Made by a program: the position numbers and the translations under genes. From positions 248,001 through 312,000 of the forward strand of contig OY978105.1 in NCBI GenBank assembly GCA_963854735.1: 64,000 nt of DNA, given 5' to 3'. Position 1 is the stretch's first letter; every line of letters starts with the position of its first letter. Origin of the DNA: Marvania coccoides (lineage: Eukaryota > Chlorophyta > Trebouxiophyceae > Chlorellales > Chlorellaceae). Below the pieces are notes generated by a model. That model made no database searches. It was not told where the DNA came from and saw nothing but the letters and a program-made list of their open reading frames with translations. Positions 1 to 11,065 of the stretch are shown piece after piece.

Positions 1-102
1 CTCCTGCAAATGCAAAGCGTCAAAACGTCAGGCAAGCGGAAAACAAAAGGGGGTAAAACTTCGCCTTATTTGAGCAGTAAACAATGGGGGGAGGCAACTC
101 AC

Positions 103-454
103 CTGCAGCTGGCGCTGCCATAGCCTGCATTCCCATCGGAGGGAACCCGTAGGGCATTCCCCCTGCTGCTCCCCCTTGAATGTTGAGCCGCTTGCGGAGA
201 ATTTCAGTCAGATCGCTGACCTCCAGCAAATTCAGTTGAGTAATTTGATCTGCCAGCTCTAGGACCTTGGGATTCGTGATGACGCGCTCCTCCTGCTCCT
301 CAGAGCCTGTGGAGAAGGAGCGTGCAAAGCCATTGATGACAAAGTTCCCTTCAGAATGTGTCAAACTGCGAAGGGCGGCTTGACGCACGCAATTCATTTC
401 CCAAGAAGCGCATTCTGAGGCTTTCCAGAGCCGATAAATGCCCGTCCTCAACAT
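103..454 (-). CDS. Mitochondrial ribosomal protein uL12m (L7/L12), 5' exon only
   Basis: First coding exon of a bacterial-type L7/L12 stalk protein of the mitochondrial ribosome, which recruits translation factors. The ATG is at 454. The first ~50 residues are basic and serine-rich, as in a mitochondrial presequence. The conserved L7/L12 N-terminal dimerisation helix follows (ITQLNLLEVSDLTEILRKRL), then a Gly/Ala/Pro/Met-rich hinge. The exon ends at a GTGAGT donor (101-102 on the + strand is its complement). The C-terminal domain lies beyond the left edge of the window, so this gene is partial. A plastid or mitochondrial destination cannot be fully separated without the rest; the presequence favours mitochondria. 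Confidence 0.75.
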
Positions 455-925
455 TATTCAGAATTGAGGCGGAAAAAATCTATCACAAACCCCAAAACCG
501 TTTGTTATGAAATCAAACACGCGCGCAGCCCCGATGATGATTATTTGTCATTTATGAAGTGTGGCCATCGCCTCTATTTCACTCCCTGCTGTTCGCCGGG
601 ATCGACAGGACGGCGGCAGGGAGGGTTTTTGCAGGGTTTTTTGGGAGAGTTCAAATGCACTGCTACCTGTTTTGTGATTAAAAACGATTGCCAGAAAGAT
701 TTAATGGCCACCACACCATTTTATTCATTCCCCAAGAGAAGATAATTCCAGTGTGGCTATAAGGCCGGGGGATCTTCCTGTTTTTTTTGCACTCAGCGTA
801 GTCTTCCATGGGTTGCGCAGCAGGATAACCCTTCTACTCATGAAATTTTTACAAACAAAAAATACATTCGTTGATGGTCTTTAACGCGGCGAAAAATTGT
901 TGGAAAAAAAATAAAATCAGCCTGC
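455..925. other. Intergenic, no gene seen
   Basis: 471 bp between the uL12m start and the FAD6 stop, both on the minus strand. It should hold the uL12m promoter and the FAD6 3' UTR. A short open frame at 464-745 (+) has no recognisable domain and no sign of coding bias. Confidence 0.5.
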
Positions 926-3028
926 CTACATGTTGTTGGGCAGGATTTTGCGCTGCAACGCAAACATCGGCTCTTCCTTGGCAAAATCAAATGGCACGTA
1001 GTTCATTTCCTGCAACGCAAAATATTGTTCATTAAGGCTTTTTTTCGAACGATATTTAAATAACTGTATTCTAACGACCATTTCTTACCTTGTCGAAGAC
1101 ATGGCATTCTGTGATCATGCTCTTCAGCATGCGGAAGTTGATTGAGCACTCGGTCATGTACTCGCCCCAGTTCTGCAGGGTGGGAAAGAAAACCAAGAGC
1201 GCGATTAATTCTTGCCAAACCTATATACTCTGAAACAAACCGAATCAATCATCATCCGGCTTGCTCACCTTGCGGAGGGACTCATTGGCAGCGCGCAGGT
1301 TGTACCACGGGATCTTTGCGTTAACGTGGTGCGGCACGTGCACGCTGATGTCGAAGGTGAGAAACTCCACCCAGCTGGGGTAGTCGCAGTGGACGGTGCC
1401 AGAGAGCTGGGCTTTGGCAGCGTTCCACTCGTCAGCAGGCTTGAAGGGGATGTGGGGGGCGGTATGGTGGACCAGGGTGAAGGTGCCTGCATCACCAAAA
1501 TTGATTGAGCGACGAAATTAGTGGAGAGAACAATAGAAGCGGGGCATGGAGGTGCTGCGAATCAAAGGGGGCTGCAATGGTGATTGTGTTCTGGATGGCC
1601 ACTCACTCATCCAGAAGTGGTATCCCAGCCACGGCATGAGCCAGTACTTTGCGAGTCCTGCCCAGCCGGCGTAGTGCACGATGAGGGGGAAGCCGACGGC
1701 GATGAAGGCAAAGACGGCTGCCAGGCTGACCATGACCCTGGGGCGCTGCTGCTCGGCGTACTTGTTCAGGTCGAAGTGCCAGACGGCCCAGTGGCCGATG
1801 GAGGCAAACAGCTTGAGCGGGGTGCCCAGGAACATCTTGTACACCCGGGCAGATGTTGCGTCCCACTTCTCCATGTCCTCCTTCTGCACAGGGTGCCACG
1901 CGGTGTCCTCAACCAACCTGTTGCGTAATAAAAATGGATATAGAAGTTTAGAATACGGGGTGGGGTGGGGTGGGGTGGGGTGGGGTGGGGTGGGGTGGGG
2001 TGGGGGGGGTGGTGGTGGTATATATTAATATCAATGTTATATAGCAAGCTGCGCTTCTCTTTCTCTCTCTTACTTGTTGGTGTGGGCGTGGTGCTGGTTG
2101 TGCTTGATGCGCCAGGGCTCGAAGGGGTAGATGAGGGGCATGAACATGAGGGTACCCACGATGTCCTCCACGAGCTTGTTCTTGCTGAACGAGCGATGGC
2201 CGCAGTCATGGCCCACAACGAAGAACTGCGAGGGGGAGAAAGAAGGGGGCGGAATAACAGAGTGAGAACGCGTGAATGCCAGAGAGCGCAGTAAAATGAG
2301 CGGGGCAGGCGTCATTTTCTTCCCCACATGAGCGATGCCGGGGTGGCGTTCTTGTTTTAATATATATATATTAATATGTTAATTGGGACTCACCCCGGTG
2401 AAGGAGGTTCCGGCCAGGGCCCACGCGAACGGCAGCAGGTACCAGGGGGAGACGGAGATGAGGTACAGGCAGGCTGAGAAAGACGCCAGAGCGATGAAGA
2501 CTGCGCTCCACGCCCTGACTGGGTTGATTTCAAACACCGACTGGGGCAGCGACTTGATGATGTCCTGCAGGGTGACCTCATCAGGCAGCTCCTTTCCGAT
2601 GGAGCGGAAGCCGACCTTCTCGGCGAGCGCGGCACGCTCGCTGTCAGTCATCTGCTTCAGCTCAGCAACCTCGGCGGCAGCGGACTTGGCCAGCACGCGC
2701 CGAACGGGGGCGGTGCGGGCCATGGCCGCGAGGCCAATGCGAGGCACGGCAGCGAGGGCTGCAGGAAAAATATCAGAGACGTGTCAGGCGCGCTAGAACT
2801 CGAGGTACCTTTTTGAGGCCATCTTTGAACAAGATGTTTACTCACCCTGACGGCCAACGCAAGGGGCAGCCTGCCGCACAGTCATGCCCTACACACATAT
2901 AATCACCAAATTAGACACAATGCACTCGCGTGGGAGGTGTTGTTGCGCAACCATTATTGGCTGAGAAAAAGCGGGATCGTCGAACTCACGGTGTGGGCAC
3001 GCGCCGTGACGGAGGAGGCCAGCACCAT
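926..3028 (-). CDS. FAD6: Plastid omega-6 (delta-12) fatty acid desaturase
   Basis: Membrane di-iron desaturase that introduces the second double bond into acyl chains of plastid glycolipids, using ferredoxin. Eight exons: 2990-3028, 2846-2888, 2394-2758, 2074-2225, 1607-1917, 1269-1486, 1089-1172, 926-1009; product 431 residues. The three histidine boxes are visible: HDCGH (near residue 155), the HNQHH-type box in [10 protein letters not shown], and HVPHH near residue 345, with hydrophobic stretches between them. The N-terminus is rich in Ser, Ala and Arg and lacks early acidic residues, as in a chloroplast transit peptide. The ATG at 3028 is preferred to the one at 2885 because it adds this peptide through a clean GTGAGT donor and TGTAG acceptor. 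FAD6 rather than microsomal FAD2 is inferred from the N-terminus and overall resemblance. Confidence 0.88.
1957..2010 (+). repeat. GGGGT pentanucleotide array in a FAD6 intron
   Basis: About ten tandem GGGGT units followed by a longer G run and GGT repeats. On the FAD6 sense strand this is ACCCC/CCCC, so the G-rich strand is the transcription template. It can form G-quadruplexes. Confidence 0.9.
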
Positions 3029-3300
3029 CGTGATATAAAATTGCCGATGTCTGAAAGACAGCCCAATTAAAGAGGGAGAGGGAGGAGAAGCAAAATGAGC
3101 TACGAGGCTTCCTCGTCCACACGCAACCTAGCGCGCTGATGGAAAGGTGCCCTCCCCCCCGATATCTGATTCTTTCCAGCGTGCGGGGGAGGTGTAGTTG
3201 CGGAGAGGCTGGCTGGGTTCCCTCCGGCATTGCTATTAAATCTGTCTCTTCCTGCCACATGCATCCCTGCCTACGCCAACGGCAGCAGAATGTTATTTTT

Positions 3301-5766
3301 TTACATGGCGCTGCTGGCCGACAGCAACGAGTCCAGCATTCCTCTCAGCGCCATCAATTCGTCCTGCGTGCGCAGCTCCGCGTTTGCCTGCTCCCTCAGG
3401 ACGTTCAGAGTCGCCAGCAGGGTGGCTGCAGCTTCGGTTGGCGCGTCCCACATGGGGTAGGTGTCCAGAAGGCGGTGGCACACAGAGCACACCAACTGCG
3501 TGTGCCTGGGGTCGCGAATGTACTTTGCCAGGTGCTGCACCACGGGAAGAAGAGACTCGGCGTCCCTGCCGCCCAGCGCCGCCCCCAGAGCCCCTCGGTT
3601 CACCAGCTCCTCCACAACGCCAGCGACAATCTTCAGACAGAGGAAGAAAAAGATTGATAAAGAGGAAAGTTCTGCAGATTTCACGCGCAAAAGTGTGCAG
3701 TGCGCCAGCAACGCACCTCGGGTCTGCGGGCGGCCAGCGCTGCGTCCAGGGCCTCCCTGTAGCGGAAACGGCGGAGCAGGCGGTCGTACTCTGCTAGTTT
3801 GACCTGCAGAGAGAGCGGTGAACGGTCAGTATTGAAATTGAAACTACAGCATAGCTCCAGAAAACATTATGGCGCTAAGTGAAGAGGAGCGGATGCTAAC
3901 CTTGCGGCGGGCAGCTACGATGTAGTCGGACTCAGCTGCCTTGGCATTCTGCCCTCGAATGAAGTATTTAAAACTTGCAGCCGTAAGCCTTGGGGCATTC
4001 CTGCAGGAGAAACCCAGAGATTGATTAAACTTCATTTAGATAACTCATTTTGGGGACAGCGATGGGGTGGAATTCCCGATGAGCGGCATGTGAAGGCTGG
4101 CTCTTACCTTGAGCGCGACGAAATTTCCGGCAGCATGTCCTGTTTTTGGACATTCCGTCGCCGGCGCCGCAGTGCAAGCGTCCCATCTGCCATTCCGACA
4201 GCCAACGACGCGTTGTCAGGTGCAAGCGCCAAGCTGAGAACTGCCGAAGGGTACTTGGATGCGTAGGTCAATTTGACGGTAGCTGGGTCGAAGACCTGCA
4301 GGTGAATGGATGGAAATGGGCCAGGGGTTTAACCGTAAAATTTCGGCCAAATAAAAACAAAATTTAAATCATGCCATCTACGCTCTAGTTGCACCTTTAC
4401 GTGGCCGTCCAGTGACCCTGAAACAATGCGCAGCGAGCCGTTGTCGGCTGGTCCACACTCCGTAGGGTGCACCAGCACCGAAGTGATTGTCTTTTGATGG
4501 GCAGAAATTTTGTACAGCAGCCTGCCGCCGCTGAAAATGTCCCAGCAACACAAGTGCGTCCCACCAGCGGTGACGAGAATAGACTCTGCATTATTAATAA
4601 ACGAGAATTAAAAGGGGGGGGGGGGGGGGGGAAGGGGGATCCGTTATAAAAAGAAAATCAAGTCTTGTCTCCGTTCAAAAATATTATAATATAATATATA
4701 CAATAGATTTGATTTTTCCTTGCCTGATGGGAAGAAAGCGAGCGACTCAATGGGCGCTCCGTGGTTCATGGACAGGGAGTGGCCCTGCGTGCGCGCGTCC
4801 CAGAGTTTGCATACGTGATCATACCTAAAGGAGGGAGGATGGAGAAGGGTGAAAGGGAGTGAGCGGGGTGGCGCCAAGCATGGTGTGGACAGGAAACCAG
4901 CGAAAGAATGACACATAAATATCATCAGGGCCAAAATACACTGCAGTGCGTACCCTCCCGTGGCCCAGACGTTGTGGGACGGGCTGATTGCTGCCGCCCT
5001 GACGTAGTCGGCATGGCCGTCCATGCGAGCCACCTGTGTGCCAGAGGCGATGTCCCACCACCGCACGGTGGCATCGTCACCCCCAGACAACAAATGCTGC
5101 TTGTCATTGGCGAATTTTACTGCGTGCACGGCGCGACGATGGCCGGAGAGCTGGCGCAGCAGAGAGCGGCTGTTGGGATCGAAAATCTGCAGAAAGAAGA
5201 TGCATGGTTGCTAAGTAAGCTGCCGAAACATCCCAATTAATTGTTAATATTTTGTAAAAGGCATGAAGGCTCACTTGGACGATCCCATCCTCCCCGCCAG
5301 CTGCCAGCAGTTTCCCGTCGGAACGAAAAGTCCCACCATACGCCCTGTCCTTGAACCTGCTGATGGTTCGCCGCACACCCAGCACCCTGTCGTACACAAT
5401 GACCTGCAGCGGCAACAGACATGCGCTTTGTTGAGAACAAACACTCTTTTTATTACCGCCATGCCATGCGTCGAAAAAAATAGAGAAGAAGTCCTCACCC
5501 TGGTCGAGCTGGTCACAGCCAAATGATGGGGCGCTTCCGTGCAGAATTCCACATTCGTCACAGCGCCAATCTGCAAGTTGAAAATGATATACTTCAAAGA
5601 AGGACAACTTTGGGTTTGCCATGCATGTGTGGGGAGGTCGGACCTGTTTGGCGACGGAAGGAACGCTGAATCCCTTCCAATACCTCCCTTCTGCCGTCTC
5701 ACGAAGTTCCCGGGCAGGAAACTCTTTCGGGCGCAACTTATTATACTCAGCAGCCGCAAAATCCAT
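3301..5766 (-). CDS. UTP15: U3 snoRNA-associated protein 15 (small-subunit processome)
   Basis: WD40 protein of the t-UTP/UtpA subcomplex, acting in the nucleolus in 18S pre-rRNA transcription and processing. Ten exons: 5644-5766, 5499-5570, 5275-5403, 4954-5186, 4724-4824, 4395-4585, 4108-4295, 3901-4000, 3717-3803, 3301-3630; 517 residues, the usual size. The N-terminal ~340 residues carry WD repeats (for example a repeat ending in VRWWD and one ending in KLWD). The last ~150 residues match the UTP15 C-terminal helical domain (FRYREALDAALAARRPE). The intron between 4724 and 4585 needs a GC donor (CAG/GCAAGG) to keep frame and contains a run of about 18 G on the + strand. The stop codon overlaps a TGTAA motif. 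Confidence 0.9.
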
Positions 5767-6109
5767 TATATATTTTATTTTATTTTTTAATGGATCCTTG
5801 CCGCTCTCCGCCGCTCACCGATTGACAGAAGCGATTTTTAATATTAAAACCGTTGACAGAAATAACGAAATAGACAGAAAATCGGGCCTTTTGTACTTGA
5901 AATGTACAATTTTTTTTCCTCTTCTTGATACATCGCATCTTCGTCCTGCTTCTTCTCCCTGCGCAATTAAATGTTTTAGTGGGTCCCAGATCATAGCTGA
6001 AAAAAGCACACCGAAAGGCACACGATAACCGCTTGAGAGAAGACTTATTTAATTTAACTCGCGTGGCCCCACAGCCTCTAACTACATATTTGGGGGTCGC
6101 TTTACTGAA
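5767..6109. promoter_or_regulatory. Divergent promoter region UTP15 / DXS
   Basis: 343 bp, AT-rich, between two divergently transcribed start codons. It must carry both promoters. I see no element I can name. Confidence 0.4.
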
Positions 6110-9100
6110 ATGAATCGCACTTCGTTCAATCAGGTAAGCTGAATGCATCGGCAGAACCCCCGCCGTGTCGGCGTCGACAGCTTATCCGCTCAAAATTTTG
6201 GTGTGTTATCGTGCAGGCCTCCTCTCACCGGCTGGCCAACGGGTTCGGTAAGACTTTTAACTCAATCTCAATTGCGCAGCATCGCAATGCGCGTCTTTTG
6301 AGAGCACATTGCCAATTTCTTGATTGTTACAACTAAAAAATCAACACTTTGGTGCTTTGCAGGCTTGCGCCGGACCATTGGCCTGCCACAATTCTCACGC
6401 ACTGCCGGCCGGGCGCAGCGGGCTCCCTTACGGGTGGCAGCTGAGGGTCAGGAGTCTTGGGACAAGATTTCTACCGATGAACTGGCGGACTGGAAGCAGC
6501 AGGGGGCCCCCACTCCTCTTTTGGACACCGTCAACTTCCCCGTCCACATCAAAAACTTCAACGCACGTCAGCTCCAGCAGCTGTGCAAGGAACTGCGCGC
6601 TGGTGAGTTGTTTTGTTGCCAATGTAGGAGACGGAAGCCACTGACTGCCCTTCTAACCCATTAATTCCTTCTCCCTTCCTCCCAGACCTGATCCACACCG
6701 TCGCCAAGACCGGTGGCCACCTGGGCTCCAGCCTGGGCGTCGTCGAATTAACGGTGGCCCTGCACCATGTGTTCAACACCCCCGTGAGACTCGTTTCTAT
6801 TTCTATGACGAACTCTGTGCGTTCTGGGTACAGCAAAACCACCGTGCAGCTGCTGAACACACGATATGTTTCATTTGGATGCAGGACGATAAGATCATCT
6901 GGGACGTGGGCCACCAGGCGTACATTCACAAAATGCTCACGGGCCGCCGCGGTAAAATGAGCACCATCAGGCAGCAGGGCGGACTGTCAGGTTGGTGTTT
7001 CAGCAATTTTTATTTAGTGAATGATGGTCGGCTGTTGTGTTCAGGGTTACTAACCAATTGGTATTACATTTTTTTCTTGTGCCTATAGGGTTCACCAAGC
7101 GCAGCGAGTCGGTTTACGATCCCTTCGGAGCTGGGCACAGCTCCACCTCAATCTCGGCTGCTCTGGGCATGGCTGTCGGCCGCGACTGCAAAGGGCGAAA
7201 GAACAACGTCATCGGCGTAAGCATTCTTCAATTTTTTAGTGCTGCGTGTCTTCTCTTTTGTTGGGTCTCCACCGCCCTCATTCCCTCACTCCATGCAATG
7301 CAGATCATTGGGGATGGAGCCATCACCGGCGGCATGGCGTACGAGGCGATGAACCACGCTGGATTTCTGGACAAGAACATGATTGTCATCCTCAACGACA
7401 ACCAGCAGGTGCGTGGCATGAAGAAAGAACAGAACTGAATTTTCTCGTTTCCAGGCAACGCAGAGTCAGTAGCACGAACGGATTTCCCCCCCTGATATTA
7501 ATATTACTATTATCGCTCCCTCCCTTTCGGTAGGTTTCCCTGCCTACCCAGTACAACGGCAAGAACCAGGACCCCGTGGGCGCCCTGTCATCCACCCTGG
7601 CCCGCCTGCAGGCCAACCGGCAGCTGCGGGAGCTGCGCGAAATCGCCAAGGGCGTGACCAAGCAGCTGCCGGACGTCATCCAGAACGCGACCGCCAAGAT
7701 CGACGAGTACGCTCGTGGCATGATCAGCGGCACCGGCAGCACGCTGTTCGAGGAGCTGGGCTTCTACTACATCGGGCCGGTCGATGGCCACAATCTCGAG
7801 GATCTGATCGACGTCCTGGCAGGTAGGCCACCTTCGCCAACTCTACTGAATTTGCGGTGGCGTCTCGTGACCTATCAATCGCCCCTCCTCTAACCTCCGC
7901 CGAACCTATATAAAAAATTGCAGAGATAAAAACCACTGAAACTGTGGGACCAGTGCTGCTGCACGTCGTCACCGAGAAGGGACGGGGCTACCTGCCTGCT
8001 GAGACTGCCTCCGACAAGATGCATGGCGTCACCCAGTACGACACCCTCACAGGACAACAAGTGAAGCCCAAGGCCACGGTGAGCTCCAAACTTAAATGCA
8101 AAATCAATAAAAACACGCGTTGTTGGGCTTGTCACCCTTGCATTTTAATCCTCAATCCCCAAAACAGCATCTTGCTTGAATAGTAAAATCCCCCCCGCCT
8201 TCCCGTATATTGTTGTTTGCAGGCTCAATCCTACACCAACTACTTTGCGGACGCTCTTGTGGCGGAGGCCAAGCGGGATTCTCGCATCATCGGCATTCAC
8301 GCTGCCATGGGAGGCGGCACTGGAATGAACCGCTTCGAAAAGGTGAGGGGGACGCTGCGCTGCTCTCTTTCTTCGGTGGTATAAACAACGCGTTTTCGAG
8401 TCAAACGGTATGAATTTATGTTGATTTTCTCTGCTGCCCTCTGCAGGTCTTCCCCGAGCGCGTGTACGACGTGGGAATCGCTGAGCAGCACGCCGTCACT
8501 TTTGCGGCCGGGCTTGCGTGCGAAGGCCTGGTTCCTTTCTGCGCCATTTATTCCACTTTCTTGCAGCGCGCCTACGACCAGGTTGTCCACGACGTCTCGC
8601 TGCAGAACCTGCCAGGTAAGGAAGAAAACTGCGCAAACGATGTTGGGGCACATTTTCCTACAGCGCCGATGCTAATGATACCAAATGAACCAAATGTATG
8701 CTGTTTTTCATTGTTTCTCTATCATTATTTTGCAGTGCGCTTTGCCATGGACCGTGCTGGCCTTGTAGGCGCCGATGGTGCCACCCACTGCGGCGCGTTT
8801 GACGTCACCTACATGGCCAGCCTGCCCAACATGGTCGTCATGGCCCCCTCCGACGAAGCTGAGCTGATCAACATGATCGCAACAGCTGTGGCCATCGACG
8901 ACAGGCCGTCGTGCTTCCGTTTCCCTCGCGGCAATGGGCTGGGAATCGACCTTGCAGCAGAGGGCATCACGGCAGACCTGAAGGGCACCCCAATGGAGGT
9001 CAGTTGAGGGAATTAACGCTGCCATCTTTCCCCCTTTAATAATTGCTGCAGTGCACCATCAAATTTCTCCCCTTTTTTACAGGTTGGAAAGGCCAGAGTG

Positions 9101-9797
9101 CGCCGATCTGGAAAGGACGTGGCCATTGTGGGCTACGGACACTCAGTGGTAGAGTGCATGGTGGCCGCGGAAATCCTGGAGAAGGTGGGCGAAATATTGA
9201 AACTACAAAGGTTGCAAACAGAGTCTGTTTCTTCTAATCAAACTATAACTACGCGTTTTCTTTTGGCTTCTTTTAGGCTGGGGTGTCAGCAACAATTGTG
9301 GACGCTCGGTTCTGCAAGCCGCTGGATACCAAGCTCATTCGGCAGCTGGCTAAGGAGCACCCTGCGATGATCACCGTGGAAGAAGGCTCCATCGGCGGTT
9401 TCGCTGCTCACGTCATGCAGGTGCGTTTTGTGGAGTATGCGAACGCATGTACATTGCCATTCAGTGCCCATACAGCTCTCATATTCTAGTTTCCTCCTGC
9501 AGTTCCTGGCCTTGGAGGGCCTCCTTGATGGCAACCTCAAGTTCCGCCCCATGACCCTTCCTGACCGTTACATTGAGCACGGCACACAGGTGAGCCCACC
9601 GTTCCCATCTTTTTCTCTAGTTATGTATGGCCTGATTAATTCATCCTGTTTTTTTCTCACATGCATTTGTTAATTATTTTTTCCAGGCTGAGCAGCTGGC
9701 AGAAGCAGGCCTCACCGCTTCGCATATCGCAGCCACCGCCATGACCCTGCTTGGTCAGAAACAGAAAGCGCCGGCGGTGCTCAGCAACCTTCCTTGA
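6110..9797 (+). CDS. DXS: 1-deoxy-D-xylulose-5-phosphate synthase, plastid
   Basis: Thiamine-diphosphate enzyme condensing pyruvate and glyceraldehyde 3-phosphate, the entry step of the plastid MEP isoprenoid pathway. Sixteen exons: 6110-6133, 6217-6247, 6363-6602, 6686-6783, 6885-6990, 7089-7216, 7304-7408, 7534-7822, 7924-8078, 8223-8342, 8447-8615, 8736-8998, 9083-9184, 9277-9420, 9503-9589, 9687-9797; 723 residues. All donors are GT. The ThDP motif [15 protein letters not shown]...LNDN is clear, as are [15 protein letters not shown] (catalytic Glu) and the C-terminal transketolase domain. The first ~55 residues, split over three small exons, are rich in Arg, Ser and Ala and fit a chloroplast transit peptide. 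Confidence 0.97.
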
Positions 9798-10132
9798 TTG
9801 CAATGCCCATTTCTGCCATTTTTATATATGATAATTTTACTAGCTCATACAGAGCACTACGAGATGTATATATTGGCATTTTATGAAGAGAATTAAAGAC
9901 CGACAGCGATAAACTCAATCAGACGGCTAAATTACGTCGTACATTGGTTAGAGGTTACACCCATTGGCATTGTAATTGGTTAGAGCTTGGAACGGTCAAG
10001 TCGACAAGATCGGGGAGAGCTCTGGTCGTCTTTCTGTCTCTTCATTTCCACTCTCCATCTCAGCTATATTTTATTACTATTCTTTGTGTGACATATACTA
10101 TCCATATCCATTTTTATCATTTCGCCGACTCA
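9798..10132. other. Intergenic, no gene seen
   Basis: 335 bp of AT-rich sequence between the DXS stop and the RWP-RK start, expected to contain a 3' UTR and a promoter. Confidence 0.5.
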
Positions 10133-10787
10133 ATGTCTATTCAATCCTCTCCGGAGACAACTGGAGGAGAAAACCTTTGTATTGGGGACTCAAACCGCGA
10201 CGACGCCTCATCTGAAGGCTCGGAGATATCTTTTAACAGCGGTTCCAGCCCGACCAGGAACGCCGAAGTCGTAATCAGGCAAGCTGAAACACTACTCGAA
10301 AGCCCTTCCAATCAATTTTCTAACAGAGCCAACTTTACAGGACGCACAAGGGCAGCGGTGAACGCACCATTACTATGGATCTCCTCAAGCAAGTGGGGCA
10401 TCTTCCCCAGCAACAAGCCGCGGACCAGCTCAATGTTGGCAACACGCGGTTTAAGATGGCGACCCGGCAGCTTGGCATGAAAGCATGGCCCTATAGGAAA
10501 ATCAAATCGATCAGGAATTTGATTTATGTGGTAAAGGAGAACCAAGAGTACTTTTCAGTGAGTGGACGTATATTGTTGTCATTTTTCTCATGTCATTGTA
10601 GACCTTTTGATTGGAGAGGCTAATTATTTTGTAGGGAGAGGCGGGAAACCTTCTCAACCAACTTCGGCAGCTGGAAGAAATGGTATTTAGGCGGCCCACG
10701 GCTCCTCTGACAGAGGACTTCAGGAAATTCCGGCAGGCCGCCTACAAGCTGACCCACAAGAGCAAGCGGAAGTGTGACGAATTCTGA
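10133..10787 (+). CDS. Small RWP-RK domain protein
   Basis: Putative DNA-binding protein; green-lineage RWP-RK proteins control nitrogen responses and gamete or egg functions. Exons 10133-10278, 10341-10557, 10635-10787; 171 residues. An acidic, Ser-rich N-terminus of ~50 residues is followed by the RWP-RK helices: LPQQQAADQLNVGNTRFK, then RQLGMKAWPYRKIKSIRNLI (about residues 70-110). The signature reads AWPYRK where most members have RWPYRK. A short helical tail follows (LLNQLRQLEEMV). No PB1 or GAF region is present, so this is an RKD-like short form rather than NIN/NLP. Intron 1 is only 62 bp and uses a GC donor (CAG/GCAAGC) with a good branch point (CTAAC) near its 3' end. Confidence 0.82.
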
Positions 10788-11021
10788 GTGGATTGGGCGA
10801 TATGCTATCAAAACTATGCTAACTATATTTACTATCTCATGCTGGCTCTTATCCAAATCATCGTGACAAATGCAAACAAGTCAAGCCTAATACACCGCTT
10901 TTTTTTTTATAGGGAAAAATCCTCCATTAATTTAATATTTGTAAATGTATTTGAACTCAGAAGATATCGAGAACTTAGGTATTATGCTTTAAACACAAAC
11001 AATAACATTTAGAATTATTAA

Positions 11022-11054
11022 AATGCCTTTGAAGCGGCTTCGCCTTCAAGAGTA
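11022..11054 (+). other. Possible upstream ORF before CUL4
   Basis: An ATG at 11022 opens a 10-codon frame that stops 11 bp before the CUL4 ATG at 11066. Whether it lies in the mRNA depends on the transcription start. It cannot be spliced onto CUL4 in frame with the sites I see. Confidence 0.3.
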
Positions 11055-11065
11055 ACGCAACCGCT

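Noticed and set aside
1965..2294. Open frames through the GGGGT array
   Set aside because: Simple-sequence translation (Gly/Trp/Val) inside an intron.
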